Shown here piece by piece: positions 18,969 to 28,192 of a stretch of 64,000 bases of DNA (the stretch's first letter is position 1; each line of letters begins with the position of its first letter). The notes under the pieces are model-generated. The model saw nothing but the letters and a program-made list of their open reading frames with translations. It did no database searches and was not told where the DNA came from. Location of the stretch: contig JABJHA010000012.1 of NCBI GenBank assembly GCA_018662005.1, positions 56,623 through 120,622 of the forward strand. Reading direction: 5' to 3'. This stretch comes from Rhodospirillaceae bacterium. Lineage in GTDB: Bacteria; Pseudomonadota; Alphaproteobacteria; Rhodospirillales; JABHCV01. Made by a program: the position numbers and the translations under genes.

Positions 18969-20060
18969 ATGAGCGCGCCTCAACCCAAACCCGGAATTCT
19001 TGATATTTCGCCTTATGTCGGCGGCGGTAGTGAAATCGCCGGCGTTTCGCGGGTCATCAAGCTGGCCTCCAACGAAGGCGCATTGGGTCCCAGCCCGAAA
19101 GCCATGCAGGCCTATAACGATCAGGCAGAAACCCTGCACCGCTACCCTGACGGGGCCGCCAGCGCCCTGCGCCAGGGACTGGCTGCGGCATACGGGCTTG
19201 ATGCTAAACGCATTGTCTGCGGCGCCGGTTCCGATGAACTGCTCGATATGCTGGCCCGCGCCTACGCCGGGCCGGGTGATGAAGTGATGTTCACCGAGCA
19301 TGGCTTCCTGATGTACCCCATTGCCGCCATGGGGGTTGGCGCGACACCGGTTGCCGTGCCTGAGAAGAACCTGCACGCCGATGTGGACGCGATGCTCGAC
19401 AGGGCTGGCCCAAAAACGAAAATTCTGTACCTGGCCAATCCCAACAACCCGACCGGCACCTACTTGCCTGACGGTGAAATCAGACGTCTGCGTGAAGGTT
19501 TGCCCGCTCATGTTTTGCTGGTCATCGACGCCGCTTACGCCGAATACGTCACCCGAAACGATTATGCTGCGGGCAGTCAGTTGGTCGATGAATGTGACAA
19601 CGTGGTGATGACGCGGACATTTTCAAAAATTTACGCCCTCGGCGGTTTGCGCCTGGGATGGGCCTACTGCCCGGCCTCTGTCGCCGATGTTCTGAACCGT
19701 CTGCGCGGCCCCTTCAACGTCGCCACCCCGGCCCTTGCCGCTGGCCTTGCCGCCCTTGGCGATGTCGCTTTCACCGACACCGTGCGGGCCCATACCGCGA
19801 CCTGGTTTGACTGGACAAAAAACGAGCTGACCAAACTGGGCATTGAAGTGCCCTCGCAGGTTGGCAACTTCGTGCTCGCCCGTTTCCCGGAGTCCGCTGA
19901 CAAGGATGCCGAGGCCGCCGACGGCTTCCTCAATAGCCGTGGCATTATTGTTCGCCGCATGGCCGGTTACGGCTTACCTGATTGCTTGCGCATCACCATC
20001 GGCCGGGAAGATGAAATGCGATCACTTATGGAAGCCCTGAGTGAGTTTATGGGACAATGA
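18969..20060 (+). CDS. hisC: histidinol-phosphate / aromatic aminotransferase
   Basis: A 363-residue fold-type I PLP aminotransferase. NPNNPTGTYLP, the FSKIYALGGLRLGWAYC segment with the PLP lysine (about 220), and the substrate arginine in CLRITIGREDEM are visible. It sits between chorismate mutase and prephenate dehydrogenase, so it probably acts on prephenate or aromatic keto acids as well as, or instead of, imidazole acetol phosphate. Its stop overlaps the tyrC start (ATGA). Confidence 0.92.
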   Translation: MSAPQPKPGILDISPYVGGGSEIAGVSRVIKLASNEGALGPSPKAMQAYNDQAETLHRYPDGAASALRQGLAAAYGLDAKRIVCGAGSDELLDMLARAYAGPGDEVMFTEHGFLMYPIAAMGVGATPVAVPEKNLHADVDAMLDRAGPKTKILYLANPNNPTGTYLPDGEIRRLREGLPAHVLLVIDAAYAEYVTRNDYAAGSQLVDECDNVVMTRTFSKIYALGGLRLGWAYCPASVADVLNRLRGPFNVATPALAAGLAALGDVAFTDTVRAHTATWFDWTKNELTKLGIEVPSQVGNFVLARFPESADKDAEAADGFLNSRGIIVRRMAGYGLPDCLRITIGREDEMRSLMEALSEFMGQ

Positions 20061-20983
20061 GCAACACCTCTCCCCCGTTTGACAAGATCGCCCTGCTCGG
20101 TATCGGCCTGATCGGATCGTCGCTTGCCCGCGCAGCAAAAAAACACGGCCTTGCGGATCATGTCGCCATTTACACGCGCAGCCCTGCAACCCTGGCCAAG
20201 GCCGAAGAGCTTGATCTTGGTGATAGTTACAGTGGCGATCCTGCCGAGGCCGTTCGCGACGCTGATTTGGTGGTTCTCTGCGTTCCCCTGGGTGCTTACG
20301 AAAGTATCGCGAAGGCCATGGCCCCGGGACTGAAACCCGGATCTATCGTCAGCGATGTCGGCTCGACCAAGCAATCGGTGTTTGGCGACGTCATGGCACA
20401 TCTACCCGCTGGCACCCATCTGGTGCCCGCCCATCCGGTTGCTGGCACCGCTGAATCAGGCCCCGAAGCGGGTTATGCCAAATTATTCGAGGATCACTGG
20501 TGCATTCTGACCCCGGCCCAGGGTACAGAGCGCGCCGCCATAGACAAGGTCCAGGACATGTGGATCCGCTGCGGCATGATGGTCGAAGAAATGGATGCGG
20601 CCCATCATGATCATGTTCTGGCTATCACCTCGCATCTGCCGCAATTAATTTCCTATACCATTGTCGGCACGGTCACAGACTTGCAAGACGACCTGAAGAA
20701 AGAAGTCACCAAATTCGCCGCCGGGGGCTTGCGCGACTTTACGCGTATCGCGGCTTCCGACCCTGTCATGTGGCGCGATGTCTGTCTGAAGAACAAGGAT
20801 GCTGTGCTCGATGTGCTGGGTCGCTTTACCGAAGATTTGACAGCATTGCAGCGTTCCATCCGTCGCGGTGAAGGCGATGCCCTGCACGAAGCCTTTACCC
20901 GTACCCGGGAAATCCGCCGTGGCGTTATCGAGGCCAAGCAGGACTTCATCGACGTTAAAACCGAAGACAACGGCGATCGCTAG
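20057..20983 (+). CDS. tyrC: prephenate/arogenate dehydrogenase
   Basis: A 308-residue NAD(P)-dependent enzyme of tyrosine synthesis with a Rossmann start (ALLGIGLIGSSLARA), the DVGSTKQSV segment, HPVAGTAESGPEAG and HDHVLAITSHLPQLISY. Whether the substrate is prephenate or arogenate cannot be told by eye. It overlaps hisC by four bases. Its TAG stop shares CTAG with the stop of the convergent DUF2125 gene. Confidence 0.93.
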   Translation: MSNTSPPFDKIALLGIGLIGSSLARAAKKHGLADHVAIYTRSPATLAKAEELDLGDSYSGDPAEAVRDADLVVLCVPLGAYESIAKAMAPGLKPGSIVSDVGSTKQSVFGDVMAHLPAGTHLVPAHPVAGTAESGPEAGYAKLFEDHWCILTPAQGTERAAIDKVQDMWIRCGMMVEEMDAAHHDHVLAITSHLPQLISYTIVGTVTDLQDDLKKEVTKFAAGGLRDFTRIAASDPVMWRDVCLKNKDAVLDVLGRFTEDLTALQRSIRRGEGDALHEAFTRTREIRRGVIEAKQDFIDVKTEDNGDR

Positions 20984-22062
20984 TTTTTAAATCCTCGCCA
21001 ATCGACTTTCGGCAACTCCATCAGGGCGATGGGGCCCGCGTAGAGGCGGCCTGACTGGGCGCTGAGGGCCAGATTAAGATGCGCCGGGCCCCCGCTTGAA
21101 GATTTTCTGGATAACACGCCAAGAACCATCTTGGCGGTAGTGGCGTCACGGGATTTGACCACACCAAGCTGCTTAAGAGCGTCGATGGTCTCAAAAAATC
21201 CCTCAACACGAGCCGTCAGCGCACCAATCGGCTGCAACTTGTCATCAAGGGCGAGGGTGCCATCGGCGCGGAATTTCAATGGTCCGTGCTGAAAATTTAA
21301 AGTGCCGATTTCGATCGTGCCGCCATTGTCGCGCCAGTTCTCAAGGGACTCCACCAAAGGCCCCTGATCGAAGCTGCCCATCTGTCGGGCCTCAAGAGCC
21401 AGACTTTGAACAAGCCCGCCAAGCGGTGAGGCATTTAGCCATGGCCCTTCAATCCCCTGCATGGAAGCCGACAGGCTGGCGCTTGCCGTCAGGTAATCGG
21501 CCTTGCCGGTGACCAGACGTTCGATTTGCAGATCGGCGACGGCGACGCTTATACCTGTTTGACCAATCGTCTCGGCCTTCAGTTCAATTCCTTTTAGCAG
21601 CAGGTGGCCTGACCGGGGTTCTCCTCCCGAAAGCCTGAGAGCAAGCTCGGCCTTCTCAGCCTCGCCGTTGAAGGTTTCTGTTTTCCCCTTAAGGGCAAGG
21701 GCCAGCATCTGGGAGCCCGATGTGGTGGCCCGGATATCCTGCACGTTCCAGGGCTTGATCATCAGGTTCAGGTTGTCCGCTTCCCAACCCCACGGCGACC
21801 TTACATGAGGGGCGCCAAAACCGGGATTGATGAACCTCAGCCTGATCGAAAAAGGAAACCCCGATGTGACGAGCGAATCATGACGCACGGTGAAACCGTT
21901 GGCGCGTTGCGTATCGATCCATTGAACGACGGCGTCGCGGGATTTCGTGGCAACGCTGAACCAGAACAGGGAATAAGCCAAAGCCAGCAGCGCCAGCCCG
22001 GCCGCGGCAATCCACCAGGGGCGTCGGCGCGGTTTTAATGGAGGGTTGTCAAAATTTGCCAT
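20980..22062 (-). CDS. DUF2125 domain protein, membrane-anchored
   Basis: A 360-residue protein with a basic N-terminus (PRRRPWW) and one membrane segment (about 17-36), then a large extracytoplasmic beta-rich domain typical of DUF2125 (SGFPFSIRLRFINPGF, WGWEADNLNLMIKPWN). The function is unknown; such proteins are found beside tyrC in related alphaproteobacteria. It overlaps tyrC by four bases at the stops. Confidence 0.85.
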   Translation of the reverse strand: MANFDNPPLKPRRRPWWIAAAGLALLALAYSLFWFSVATKSRDAVVQWIDTQRANGFTVRHDSLVTSGFPFSIRLRFINPGFGAPHVRSPWGWEADNLNLMIKPWNVQDIRATTSGSQMLALALKGKTETFNGEAEKAELALRLSGGEPRSGHLLLKGIELKAETIGQTGISVAVADLQIERLVTGKADYLTASASLSASMQGIEGPWLNASPLGGLVQSLALEARQMGSFDQGPLVESLENWRDNGGTIEIGTLNFQHGPLKFRADGTLALDDKLQPIGALTARVEGFFETIDALKQLGVVKSRDATTAKMVLGVLSRKSSSGGPAHLNLALSAQSGRLYAGPIALMELPKVDWRGFKN

Positions 22063-22082
22063 GACGGTATTTATAGGAGTCC

Positions 22083-22222
22083 TAGATCAGTTTTTCACGT
22101 TTCGTTTGAGCACGTTGTGTTCAAACGAAACGTGAAAAACTGATCGATTTTTTAAAGAGCGAGCCGATTTACACACTTAAACGGAATCAATTAATGATTC
22201 CGTTTAAGTGTGATCGGCTCTA
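22083..22222. repeat. double-hairpin palindromic element, copy 2
   Basis: Reverse-oriented copy of the element at 2992-3113, with a full-length hairpin B (arms based on ATCAGTTTTTCACGTTTCG, 22086 onward) and hairpin A (arms ending TTAAGTGTGATCGGCTC). The edges read CTAG and CTAA. Here it lies in a divergent intergenic space, upstream of both the DUF2125 gene and the ChaC gene, so it cannot act simply as a gene-end terminator. Confidence 0.88.
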
Positions 22223-22235
22223 ACGTCAACTCACA

Positions 22236-22793
22236 ATGATTGCTGATATGAATCCACCCCTGTTTGAACCACAAGAAGGTATCTGGATCTTCGGCTACGC
22301 CTCGCTGATGTGGAAGCCGGGCTTCCCCTATCTTGAAGCCCAACCGGCTTTGTTGCGGGGCTACCACCGCTCGCTGTGCGTCTACTCGACGCGCTACCGG
22401 GGGACGCCGGAAAAACCGGGGTTGGTGATGGGGCTTGACCACGGCGGCTCATGCAAGGGCCGGGCCTTCCTGCTGGCCGCAAAGGACGTGCCCCAGGTCA
22501 TGGAATACCTGCATGAACGCGAGATGGATACCGGCATTTATCAGCCAAAATTTCTGGGCGTCCGCCTGGGTGATGGCAGGCACGTGCAGGCCTATAACTT
22601 CATCGTCCGCTGCGACCATGAGCAGTACACCGGCAAGCAAACCATTGAACAGGCGGTCAAACTGGTCCGCCAAGGCAATGGCCCCATGGGCACGTCCCTG
22701 GAATACCTGCAAAACACTCTCGATCACCTGGACGAAATGGGCGTCGTCGAAGGCCCGTTGCATGAAATTTGCGCACGAACGAAAGCCAAGTAG
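22236..22793 (+). CDS. ChaC-type gamma-glutamylcyclotransferase
   Basis: A 185-residue cytoplasmic enzyme that cleaves the gamma-glutamyl bond, probably of glutathione. The family motif is WIFGYASLMWKPGF at the N-terminus. The acidic catalytic segment is MEYLHEREMDTGIY and the C-terminal domain ends HLDEMGVVE. The start is 14 bases after the palindromic element, which must therefore lie in its leader or promoter. Confidence 0.9.
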   Translation: MIADMNPPLFEPQEGIWIFGYASLMWKPGFPYLEAQPALLRGYHRSLCVYSTRYRGTPEKPGLVMGLDHGGSCKGRAFLLAAKDVPQVMEYLHEREMDTGIYQPKFLGVRLGDGRHVQAYNFIVRCDHEQYTGKQTIEQAVKLVRQGNGPMGTSLEYLQNTLDHLDEMGVVEGPLHEICARTKAK

Positions 22794-22828
22794 CTGACCA
22801 TTAATATTTTCTTGAATCGGAAACAGCG

Positions 22829-23596
22829 ATGATTGATTTCTCAAATAAAGTCGCCCTTGTCACCGGCGGTTCGCGCGGTATTGGCGCGGCCACGGTCAAG
22901 GCCATGGTATCGGCTGGGGCCGGGGTTGTTTTACATTACGGATCAAATCGGAAAGCCGCTGAAATGACGGCGGAAGAGGCCGGTCGCGAACAGTGTCATC
23001 TGGTTGGCGCTGACCTGAACGACGCAGAGGCGGCGGGGGTTTTGTGGCGTCAGGCGCTTTCCTGGAAAGGCCAGATCGATATTGTCGTCAACAACGCCGG
23101 TGTCTTTGAAGCGGCGGCGCGTGATTGTTCCGATCAACACTGGCAGGAGGTGTGGCAACGCACCATGCAGATTAACCTGATTGCGACGGCGGATTTATGT
23201 CGTCAGGCCATCAATCACTGGCAGCAAAAGAGTGTCGGCGGTTGCATCGTCAATGTCGCCAGCCGCGCCGCATTCCGTGGCGACGGCCCGGATTACTGGT
23301 CCTATGCAGCATCCAAGGGTGGCATGACAGCGCTGACCAAGACGTTGGCCCGAGCCTATAGCGCCGATGGCATTTACACCTACGGGGTCGCCCCGGGGTT
23401 CGTCAGCACCGACATGGCCCTCGAAGCCTTTGATCTGGACCCGACACTAAAAGAGCGCGTGGTCAGTGAAATTCCCATGGGCGACATCGCCCCGCCATCA
23501 GAGATCGCCAACACCATCTGCTTCCTCGCCTCCGGTCTGGCAACCCACGCCAGTGGCCAAACAATTGATGTGAACGGTGCGTCTTATGTGCGTTAA
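22829..23596 (+). CDS. SDR family oxidoreductase
   Basis: A 255-residue classical short-chain dehydrogenase: VTGGSRGIGAAT for the cofactor, VVNNAGVFEAAA, VNVASRAAF, the catalytic YAASKGGM and the C-terminal ASGQTIDVNGA. The substrate is not predictable. It follows the ChaC gene by 35 bases and may be co-transcribed with it. Confidence 0.88.
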   Translation: MIDFSNKVALVTGGSRGIGAATVKAMVSAGAGVVLHYGSNRKAAEMTAEEAGREQCHLVGADLNDAEAAGVLWRQALSWKGQIDIVVNNAGVFEAAARDCSDQHWQEVWQRTMQINLIATADLCRQAINHWQQKSVGGCIVNVASRAAFRGDGPDYWSYAASKGGMTALTKTLARAYSADGIYTYGVAPGFVSTDMALEAFDLDPTLKERVVSEIPMGDIAPPSEIANTICFLASGLATHASGQTIDVNGASYVR

Positions 23597-23700
23597 ATGT
23601 CATGCCCCTTAAGAGCCGGGCGAGGCCTACAGTCTCTTGGCTGGGACCCTGGGAACCAAAATTAAAATGGTGAGAGAAACCACTTCCCACCACCACTTCC

Positions 23701-23728
23701 CGTCATTCCCGCGAAGGCGGGAATCCAG
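23701..23728 (+). repeat. short palindromic repeat (CGTCATTCCCGCG family), copy 1
   Basis: A 28-base unit, CGTCATTCCCGCG...CGGGAATCCAG, with self-complementary CCCGC/GCGGG arms. Such units are scattered between genes in many proteobacterial genomes. It lies in the 335-base stretch 23597-23931, which holds no gene I can support. Confidence 0.8.
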
Positions 23729-23796
23729 TTCCTTCTACCCATAATTCTTCTTCCCCGGTTCCCGCACATGGGGACCAGAGGAAATCCCTACCACTC

Positions 23797-23824
23797 CGTC
23801 GTTCCCGCGCAGGCGGGTATCCAG
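23797..23824 (+). repeat. short palindromic repeat, copy 2
   Basis: Same orientation as copy 1, with a few changes (CGTCGTTCCCGCGCAGGCGG then GTATCCAG). A weaker, decayed version may lie between them near 23758-23780. Confidence 0.75.
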
Positions 23825-23931
23825 CGCCTTCAATGCCTTAAGAAAATCCCCCACCTACATAGCGTTACTATTGCGTCATTAAGTAAGGTACTCTTGAAAA
23901 TCAGGAACTGAAGTGATGTATCTCTGAATTC

Positions 23932-24786
23932 ATGGATAATGAAAAAGACAATCAAATGAACAGTTTAGAAACCAAACAAGTTGAATTCGAGGCATGGCTT
24001 GAAAACGTTCGGGACAAAGACAATGAAATATTTGATTTGGTGAATGAATCAGCCATAGGGGTTCTCAATCAAATTAAGGAATCAGAATTTGCGGAAACAC
24101 TATCCATTTTATTCGCTTTTATGGGGAATATAAACTTCATAAAAAATGGAGTTTACGATGCATGTGAGAAGGATAATTTATACTCTGCGAAAATTCTCTT
24201 CAGATCATTAATAGAACATTGGATTAAATCTCAATATATCTGGGTGAGGTTTGGGAAAGAAAAAAATAATGATGTAGGGAGGGAATACCGGCTTTTTTGT
24301 GCTCTAGACGAGCAAGTTAAATATGGAAACTCCCTTATAAAACTTAATGAGATTTTAGGAGCTGAACAAAGAGGTGAAGATCCATGGGAATTGGTTTTTA
24401 CTCTAAAGCCAGAGCTGCAAAAGGAGCACACAAAAAAAACCATAAAACATAAGGTTAAGCAGTTTGAATATAGAAAAATAATTGAGTTTTTAATTAATCA
24501 AACAGACCTAGGAAATGATGGATTTCTCACACCGGCCATTCCAGAGTATTCGGAGCTTTCTTCGTTCGTTCATGGTGGACCTGAGGCAATTAATTTTATG
24601 GCTACAGTTGGAACTGAGAGGTACGAAAATTATCAAGGTATGATTCGGTTTTCTTTTAATATTTGCAAAATGACTACCTTCATTACCTATTCATGTGTGG
24701 CGAGCCATTGCGATCATGATATCCTAGCTACCGCAGTAGCAATTAAGGATATTGAACTGCAGGAAAATAGTATCGACGAAAGTTAA
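23932..24786 (+). CDS. unknown protein, AT-rich, possibly DUF5677-like
   Basis: A 284-residue mostly helical protein without signal peptide or membrane segment. AKILFRSLIEHWIKSQYIW and the later SELSSFVHGGPEA resemble the R..E and S..VHG pattern of DUF5677-type proteins, but I hold this loosely. Base composition and codon use are clearly more AT-rich than in all neighbours. The gene stands alone between inverted copies of a short palindrome. That points to acquisition by transfer. Function unknown. An internal ATG at codon 9 is an alternative start. Confidence 0.7.
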   Translation: MDNEKDNQMNSLETKQVEFEAWLENVRDKDNEIFDLVNESAIGVLNQIKESEFAETLSILFAFMGNINFIKNGVYDACEKDNLYSAKILFRSLIEHWIKSQYIWVRFGKEKNNDVGREYRLFCALDEQVKYGNSLIKLNEILGAEQRGEDPWELVFTLKPELQKEHTKKTIKHKVKQFEYRKIIEFLINQTDLGNDGFLTPAIPEYSELSSFVHGGPEAINFMATVGTERYENYQGMIRFSFNICKMTTFITYSCVASHCDHDILATAVAIKDIELQENSIDES

Positions 24787-24825
24787 TTTTGGGTGGTTTA
24801 TTTGGACTCATTCCAAACAAAAGAA

Positions 24826-24854
24826 CTGGATTCCCGATCAAGCCGGGAATGACG
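24826..24854 (-). repeat. short palindromic repeat, copy 3 (inverted)
   Basis: CTGGATTCCCG...CGGGAATGACG is the reverse complement form of the repeats at 23701 and 23797. It lies 40 bases after the AT-rich gene, so the gene is enclosed by inverted copies. Confidence 0.75.
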
Positions 24855-24916
24855 AAGTTAGGGGATACTGTCTGGGTGTTGCGCTACCAATGGCACCAAA
24901 ATAATCGCGCAAAAAC

Positions 24917-27277
24917 TCACCCGCACTTGGAATAATCGCAGCTCATGCAGCTGTCGCAGCCTTCCTGGCGGATCAGGCTGGGTTGGCCGCATTTTGGGCA
25001 TTGGCGCAGGCGTTGGGTCGGGTTGTCCGAACCGCCGCCAGCGGTATTGCCATCGTTGACATCCACGCCCCCTGCTATAGCCACGACCTGGGCTTGCGGC
25101 TGTTCGTCGTTGAGGGTACCGGGGCTTTTCAGGAAACCGATTGAGATCATGTGTTTCTCGATAACCTCGCCGATGGCCGCCAGCAGTGAAGGCACGTAGC
25201 GACCGCCCACCCAGTGACCGCCGCGCGGGTCGAAAACGGCTTTCAGTTCTTCGACCACAAACGAGACATCGCCGCCACGCCTGAAGACAGCGGAAATCAT
25301 CCGTGTCAGGGCGACCGTCCAGGCGTAGTGCTCCATGTTCTTGGAGTTGATGAAAATTTCAAACGGTCTGGTCCGGCCGCTGTCATCAAGAATGTCGCTC
25401 ATGGTGATATAGATGGCGTGGTCGCTTTCGGGCCAGCGCACCTTGTAGGTCGCACCGTGGAGCTGTTCGGGTCTGTCCAGCGGCTGATAAAGGTGGGTCA
25501 CCGGTCCGGCGTCGCCCTGATCGACCGGCGTTGCCTGTTTGGAAGGTTGTTCCAGCGGCAGTTCCGGTTCTTCGCTGTTTTCAGCTTTCACTTCCAGCAC
25601 CGAGCCCGTGACATCGTTGGGGCGGTAAGTAGTGCAGCCCTTGCAGCCGAGATCGAAAGCCTGCATGTAGATATCCTTGAAATCATCAAAGGAGATGCTT
25701 TCGGGGCAATTGATGGTCTTGGAGATTGAACTGTCGACGAATTCCTGAACCGCCGCCTGCATCACCAGATGGTCGTTGGGGCTTAAAGACTGCGCATCGA
25801 CGAAAGCATCTGGCAAACCCGCCGCGTCACCGTAGGTGCGCTTGAAAAGCCGGTAGGCGTAGTCGGAGACTTCTTCCTCGCGGCGGGTGCCGTCTTCCAT
25901 CAGGATATGGCGGTTGTATTTAAAGCTGAACACCGGCTCCAACCCTGAGGAGACATTGTCGGCAAACAGCGAGATCGTGCCGGTCGGCGCAATCGATGTG
26001 AGCAGGGCGTTGCGGATGCCGCGATCAGCAATAGCCTGACGCACGTCGTCGTCAAGATTACGGATAGCCTCCGTCGCCAAATATTTTTCCTTATCAAACA
26101 GTGGGAAGCTGCCTTTCTCGCTCGCCAACCCGGTCGAGGCAAGATAGGCGGCCCGCTGGATCGATTTCATCCAGCGCCTTGTCATGGCGACTGCATCCGA
26201 GCCACCGTAGCGCGCCCCGCACATGATCAGCGCGTCACCAAGACCCGTAATACCAAGGCCTATACGACGTTTGGATTTGGCTTCGTGTTCTTGCTCAGGC
26301 AGCGGAAAATTGGAAACATCGATGACATTGTCCATCATGCGCACTGCCGTAGCCACCAGCTTGGCAAGTCCGTCTTCATCCATGGCAGCGGTTTCGCTGA
26401 ACGGGTTTTCGATCAGCCGCGCCAGATTAATCGATCCCAGCAAGCACGCCCCATAAGGCGGAAGCGGCTGTTCGCCGCAAGGGTTTGTGGCGTGGATGGT
26501 CTCGCAATAACTCAGCGGGTTCAGGCGGTTGATACGGTCGATAAAAATAACCCCCGGTTCGGCGTATGCGTAGGTAGCGCGCATGATCTTGTCCCACAAC
26601 TCGCGGGCCGGAAGGCTTTTGTATGCGACTCCGTTAAAGGTCAGTTCCCACGGCGCATCTTCCTTGACCGCGCGCATCAGGTCGTCGCTGACCAACACCG
26701 ACAGATTAAACATGCGCAGCCGCGCCGCTTCCTGTTTGGCCTCTATAAAGGCTTCGATATCGGGATGATCACAGGCCATCACCGCCATCATCGCGCCGCG
26801 CCGGGAACCGGCGCTCATGATGGTCCGGCACATGGCGTCCCAGACATCCATAAACGGCAACGGCCCGGAGGATTCGGCGCCGACACTTTCAACCGGCGCG
26901 CCCTTGGGCCGCAGGGTCGAAAAATCATAACCGATGCCGCCACCTTGCTGCATGGTCAGGGCGGCCTCTTTCAGGGCCTCGAAAATACCAGACATATCAT
27001 CGGGCACAGCGCCCATGACGAAACAGTTAAACAGGGTCACATTGCGCCCCGCCCCGGCCCCCGAAACAATGCGCCCGGCAGGCAGAAACTTGAAATCATC
27101 CATGGCTTCATAAAAATGCTCGCTCCACAGCTCTTGGTCGGCCTCTGGTTCGGCCAAAGCGTCCGCCAGTCGAGCCCAGGTATCGGCAATGGTTTTGTCC
27201 ACAGGCTGGCCGTCCGCCTTCTTCAAACGGTACTTCATGTCCCATATGCGTTGCGAGATAGAGGCGACCTGAACCAT
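24917..27277 (-). CDS. nrdJ: adenosylcobalamin-dependent (class II) ribonucleotide reductase
   Basis: A 786-residue enzyme that reduces ribonucleotides to deoxyribonucleotides without needing oxygen. Visible are LFNCFVMGAVPDDMSGIFE, QQGGGIGYDFSTLRPKGA, the catalytic NPCGEQPLPPYGACLLGSINLARL loop, SIAPTGTISLFADNVSSGLEP and NCPESISFDDF. The C-terminal zinc-ribbon-like tail is CPKCGQPSL...CDSCMSCDYSKCG. Its cofactor could be supplied by the PduO adenosyltransferase at 48347. I see no cobalamin riboswitch or NrdR box in the 190-base leader. Confidence 0.95.
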   Translation of the reverse strand: MVQVASISQRIWDMKYRLKKADGQPVDKTIADTWARLADALAEPEADQELWSEHFYEAMDDFKFLPAGRIVSGAGAGRNVTLFNCFVMGAVPDDMSGIFEALKEAALTMQQGGGIGYDFSTLRPKGAPVESVGAESSGPLPFMDVWDAMCRTIMSAGSRRGAMMAVMACDHPDIEAFIEAKQEAARLRMFNLSVLVSDDLMRAVKEDAPWELTFNGVAYKSLPARELWDKIMRATYAYAEPGVIFIDRINRLNPLSYCETIHATNPCGEQPLPPYGACLLGSINLARLIENPFSETAAMDEDGLAKLVATAVRMMDNVIDVSNFPLPEQEHEAKSKRRIGLGITGLGDALIMCGARYGGSDAVAMTRRWMKSIQRAAYLASTGLASEKGSFPLFDKEKYLATEAIRNLDDDVRQAIADRGIRNALLTSIAPTGTISLFADNVSSGLEPVFSFKYNRHILMEDGTRREEEVSDYAYRLFKRTYGDAAGLPDAFVDAQSLSPNDHLVMQAAVQEFVDSSISKTINCPESISFDDFKDIYMQAFDLGCKGCTTYRPNDVTGSVLEVKAENSEEPELPLEQPSKQATPVDQGDAGPVTHLYQPLDRPEQLHGATYKVRWPESDHAIYITMSDILDDSGRTRPFEIFINSKNMEHYAWTVALTRMISAVFRRGGDVSFVVEELKAVFDPRGGHWVGGRYVPSLLAAIGEVIEKHMISIGFLKSPGTLNDEQPQAQVVAIAGGVDVNDGNTAGGGSDNPTQRLRQCPKCGQPSLIRQEGCDSCMSCDYSKCG

Positions 27278-27466
27278 GCCTGTTTTGTCCTTAAAGGTGT
27301 GGAATTTAGCTTTATAAACTAAGCCTTCAGGCCAAAATCGTCAAGATTTGTTCCTGTTCTGTTTCTCCTCAGCTTTTCCCCAGACTTAAACATCCCGATA
27401 CCTGCTGTTTGCAAGGGGCGAGCGAGGTTATGCACAATATCCACAAGGATGGCTGTCCACAGTGCT

Positions 27467-28192
27467 TCAGGAGCGTGTCTGGGCAGCCTCGGTGAGGAGC
27501 CGGTTGGTATTTCCTTCTATGGCGTTTTCCAACTCCGCCATGAAGGTTTTCCGATCCAGTCCCTGGGCCAGGGGGGGCAGAAATTCGATGATGATCGTGC
27601 CCGGCTTTTTGGCGAACGAACGCCGCCCCCAAAACAGGCCTGAATTCAGGGCGACGGGAACGACCGGCACATCGGCCTGTTTGTAAATGGCTGCGACACC
27701 GGGGTGGTAAGGCAGTTTCTCGCCGGGATGGCTGCGGGTGCCTTCGGGGAAGATGACCAGCGGACGACCGGTTTCGATCACCGCGCGGCTGTCACGAACC
27801 ATCTGTTTCAGGGTCGAAGCGCCACCGTCCCGGTCAATGGCGACCATGCCGCCCTTCTTAAGCATCCAGCCGTAAAAGGGGATTTTCAGCAATTGTTTCT
27901 TCAATACATAAGAAGGATCATTGAGCAGCATGAAAAAGATCCCGGTATCCCAGGCCGACTGATGTTTGGAAACAACCAGAGCCGGACCGGCCGGAATATT
28001 CTCGCGGCCACGCACTTCAATGCGCAGGCCGACAACGACTTTCAGAATCGCCATGGTCAGCACCATCCAATAGCGAAAACCATGACTGAGAACGGTCCGC
28101 GGCAACGGCAAGCTGAGCACCATGATGATGCAGAACAGGCTGGAAATTCCGAAAAACAGGATGTTGAAAATGACAGAACGGATAAAAATCAT
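27467..28192 (-). CDS. plsC: 1-acyl-sn-glycerol-3-phosphate acyltransferase
   Basis: A 241-residue membrane-associated acyltransferase that makes phosphatidic acid. The catalytic motif is SKHQSAWDTGIF and the substrate motifs are VAIDRDGGAS and VIFPEGTRS, with an N-terminal hydrophobic segment. I chose the ATG at 28192 (MIFIRSVIFN), which overlaps the ydcF stop as TGATG, over an ATG 36 bases upstream inside ydcF. Confidence 0.92.
   Translation of the reverse strand: MIFIRSVIFNILFFGISSLFCIIMVLSLPLPRTVLSHGFRYWMVLTMAILKVVVGLRIEVRGRENIPAGPALVVSKHQSAWDTGIFFMLLNDPSYVLKKQLLKIPFYGWMLKKGGMVAIDRDGGASTLKQMVRDSRAVIETGRPLVIFPEGTRSHPGEKLPYHPGVAAIYKQADVPVVPVALNSGLFWGRRSFAKKPGTIIIEFLPPLAQGLDRKTFMAELENAIEGNTNRLLTEAAQTRS

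Noticed and set aside
23797..24854. CRISPR array from the CGTCATTCCCGCG repeats
   Set aside because: Only three diverged copies in mixed orientation, with irregular spacing and no cas genes.
27425..27465. DnaA boxes (TTATGCACA, TATCCACAA-like)
   Set aside because: Two near-matches alone, without AT-rich unwinding DNA or origin-linked genes, do not support an origin.
27278..27466. Cobalamin riboswitch or NrdR box before nrdJ
   Set aside because: The space is short and shows neither a B12-box-like segment nor paired NrdR boxes.
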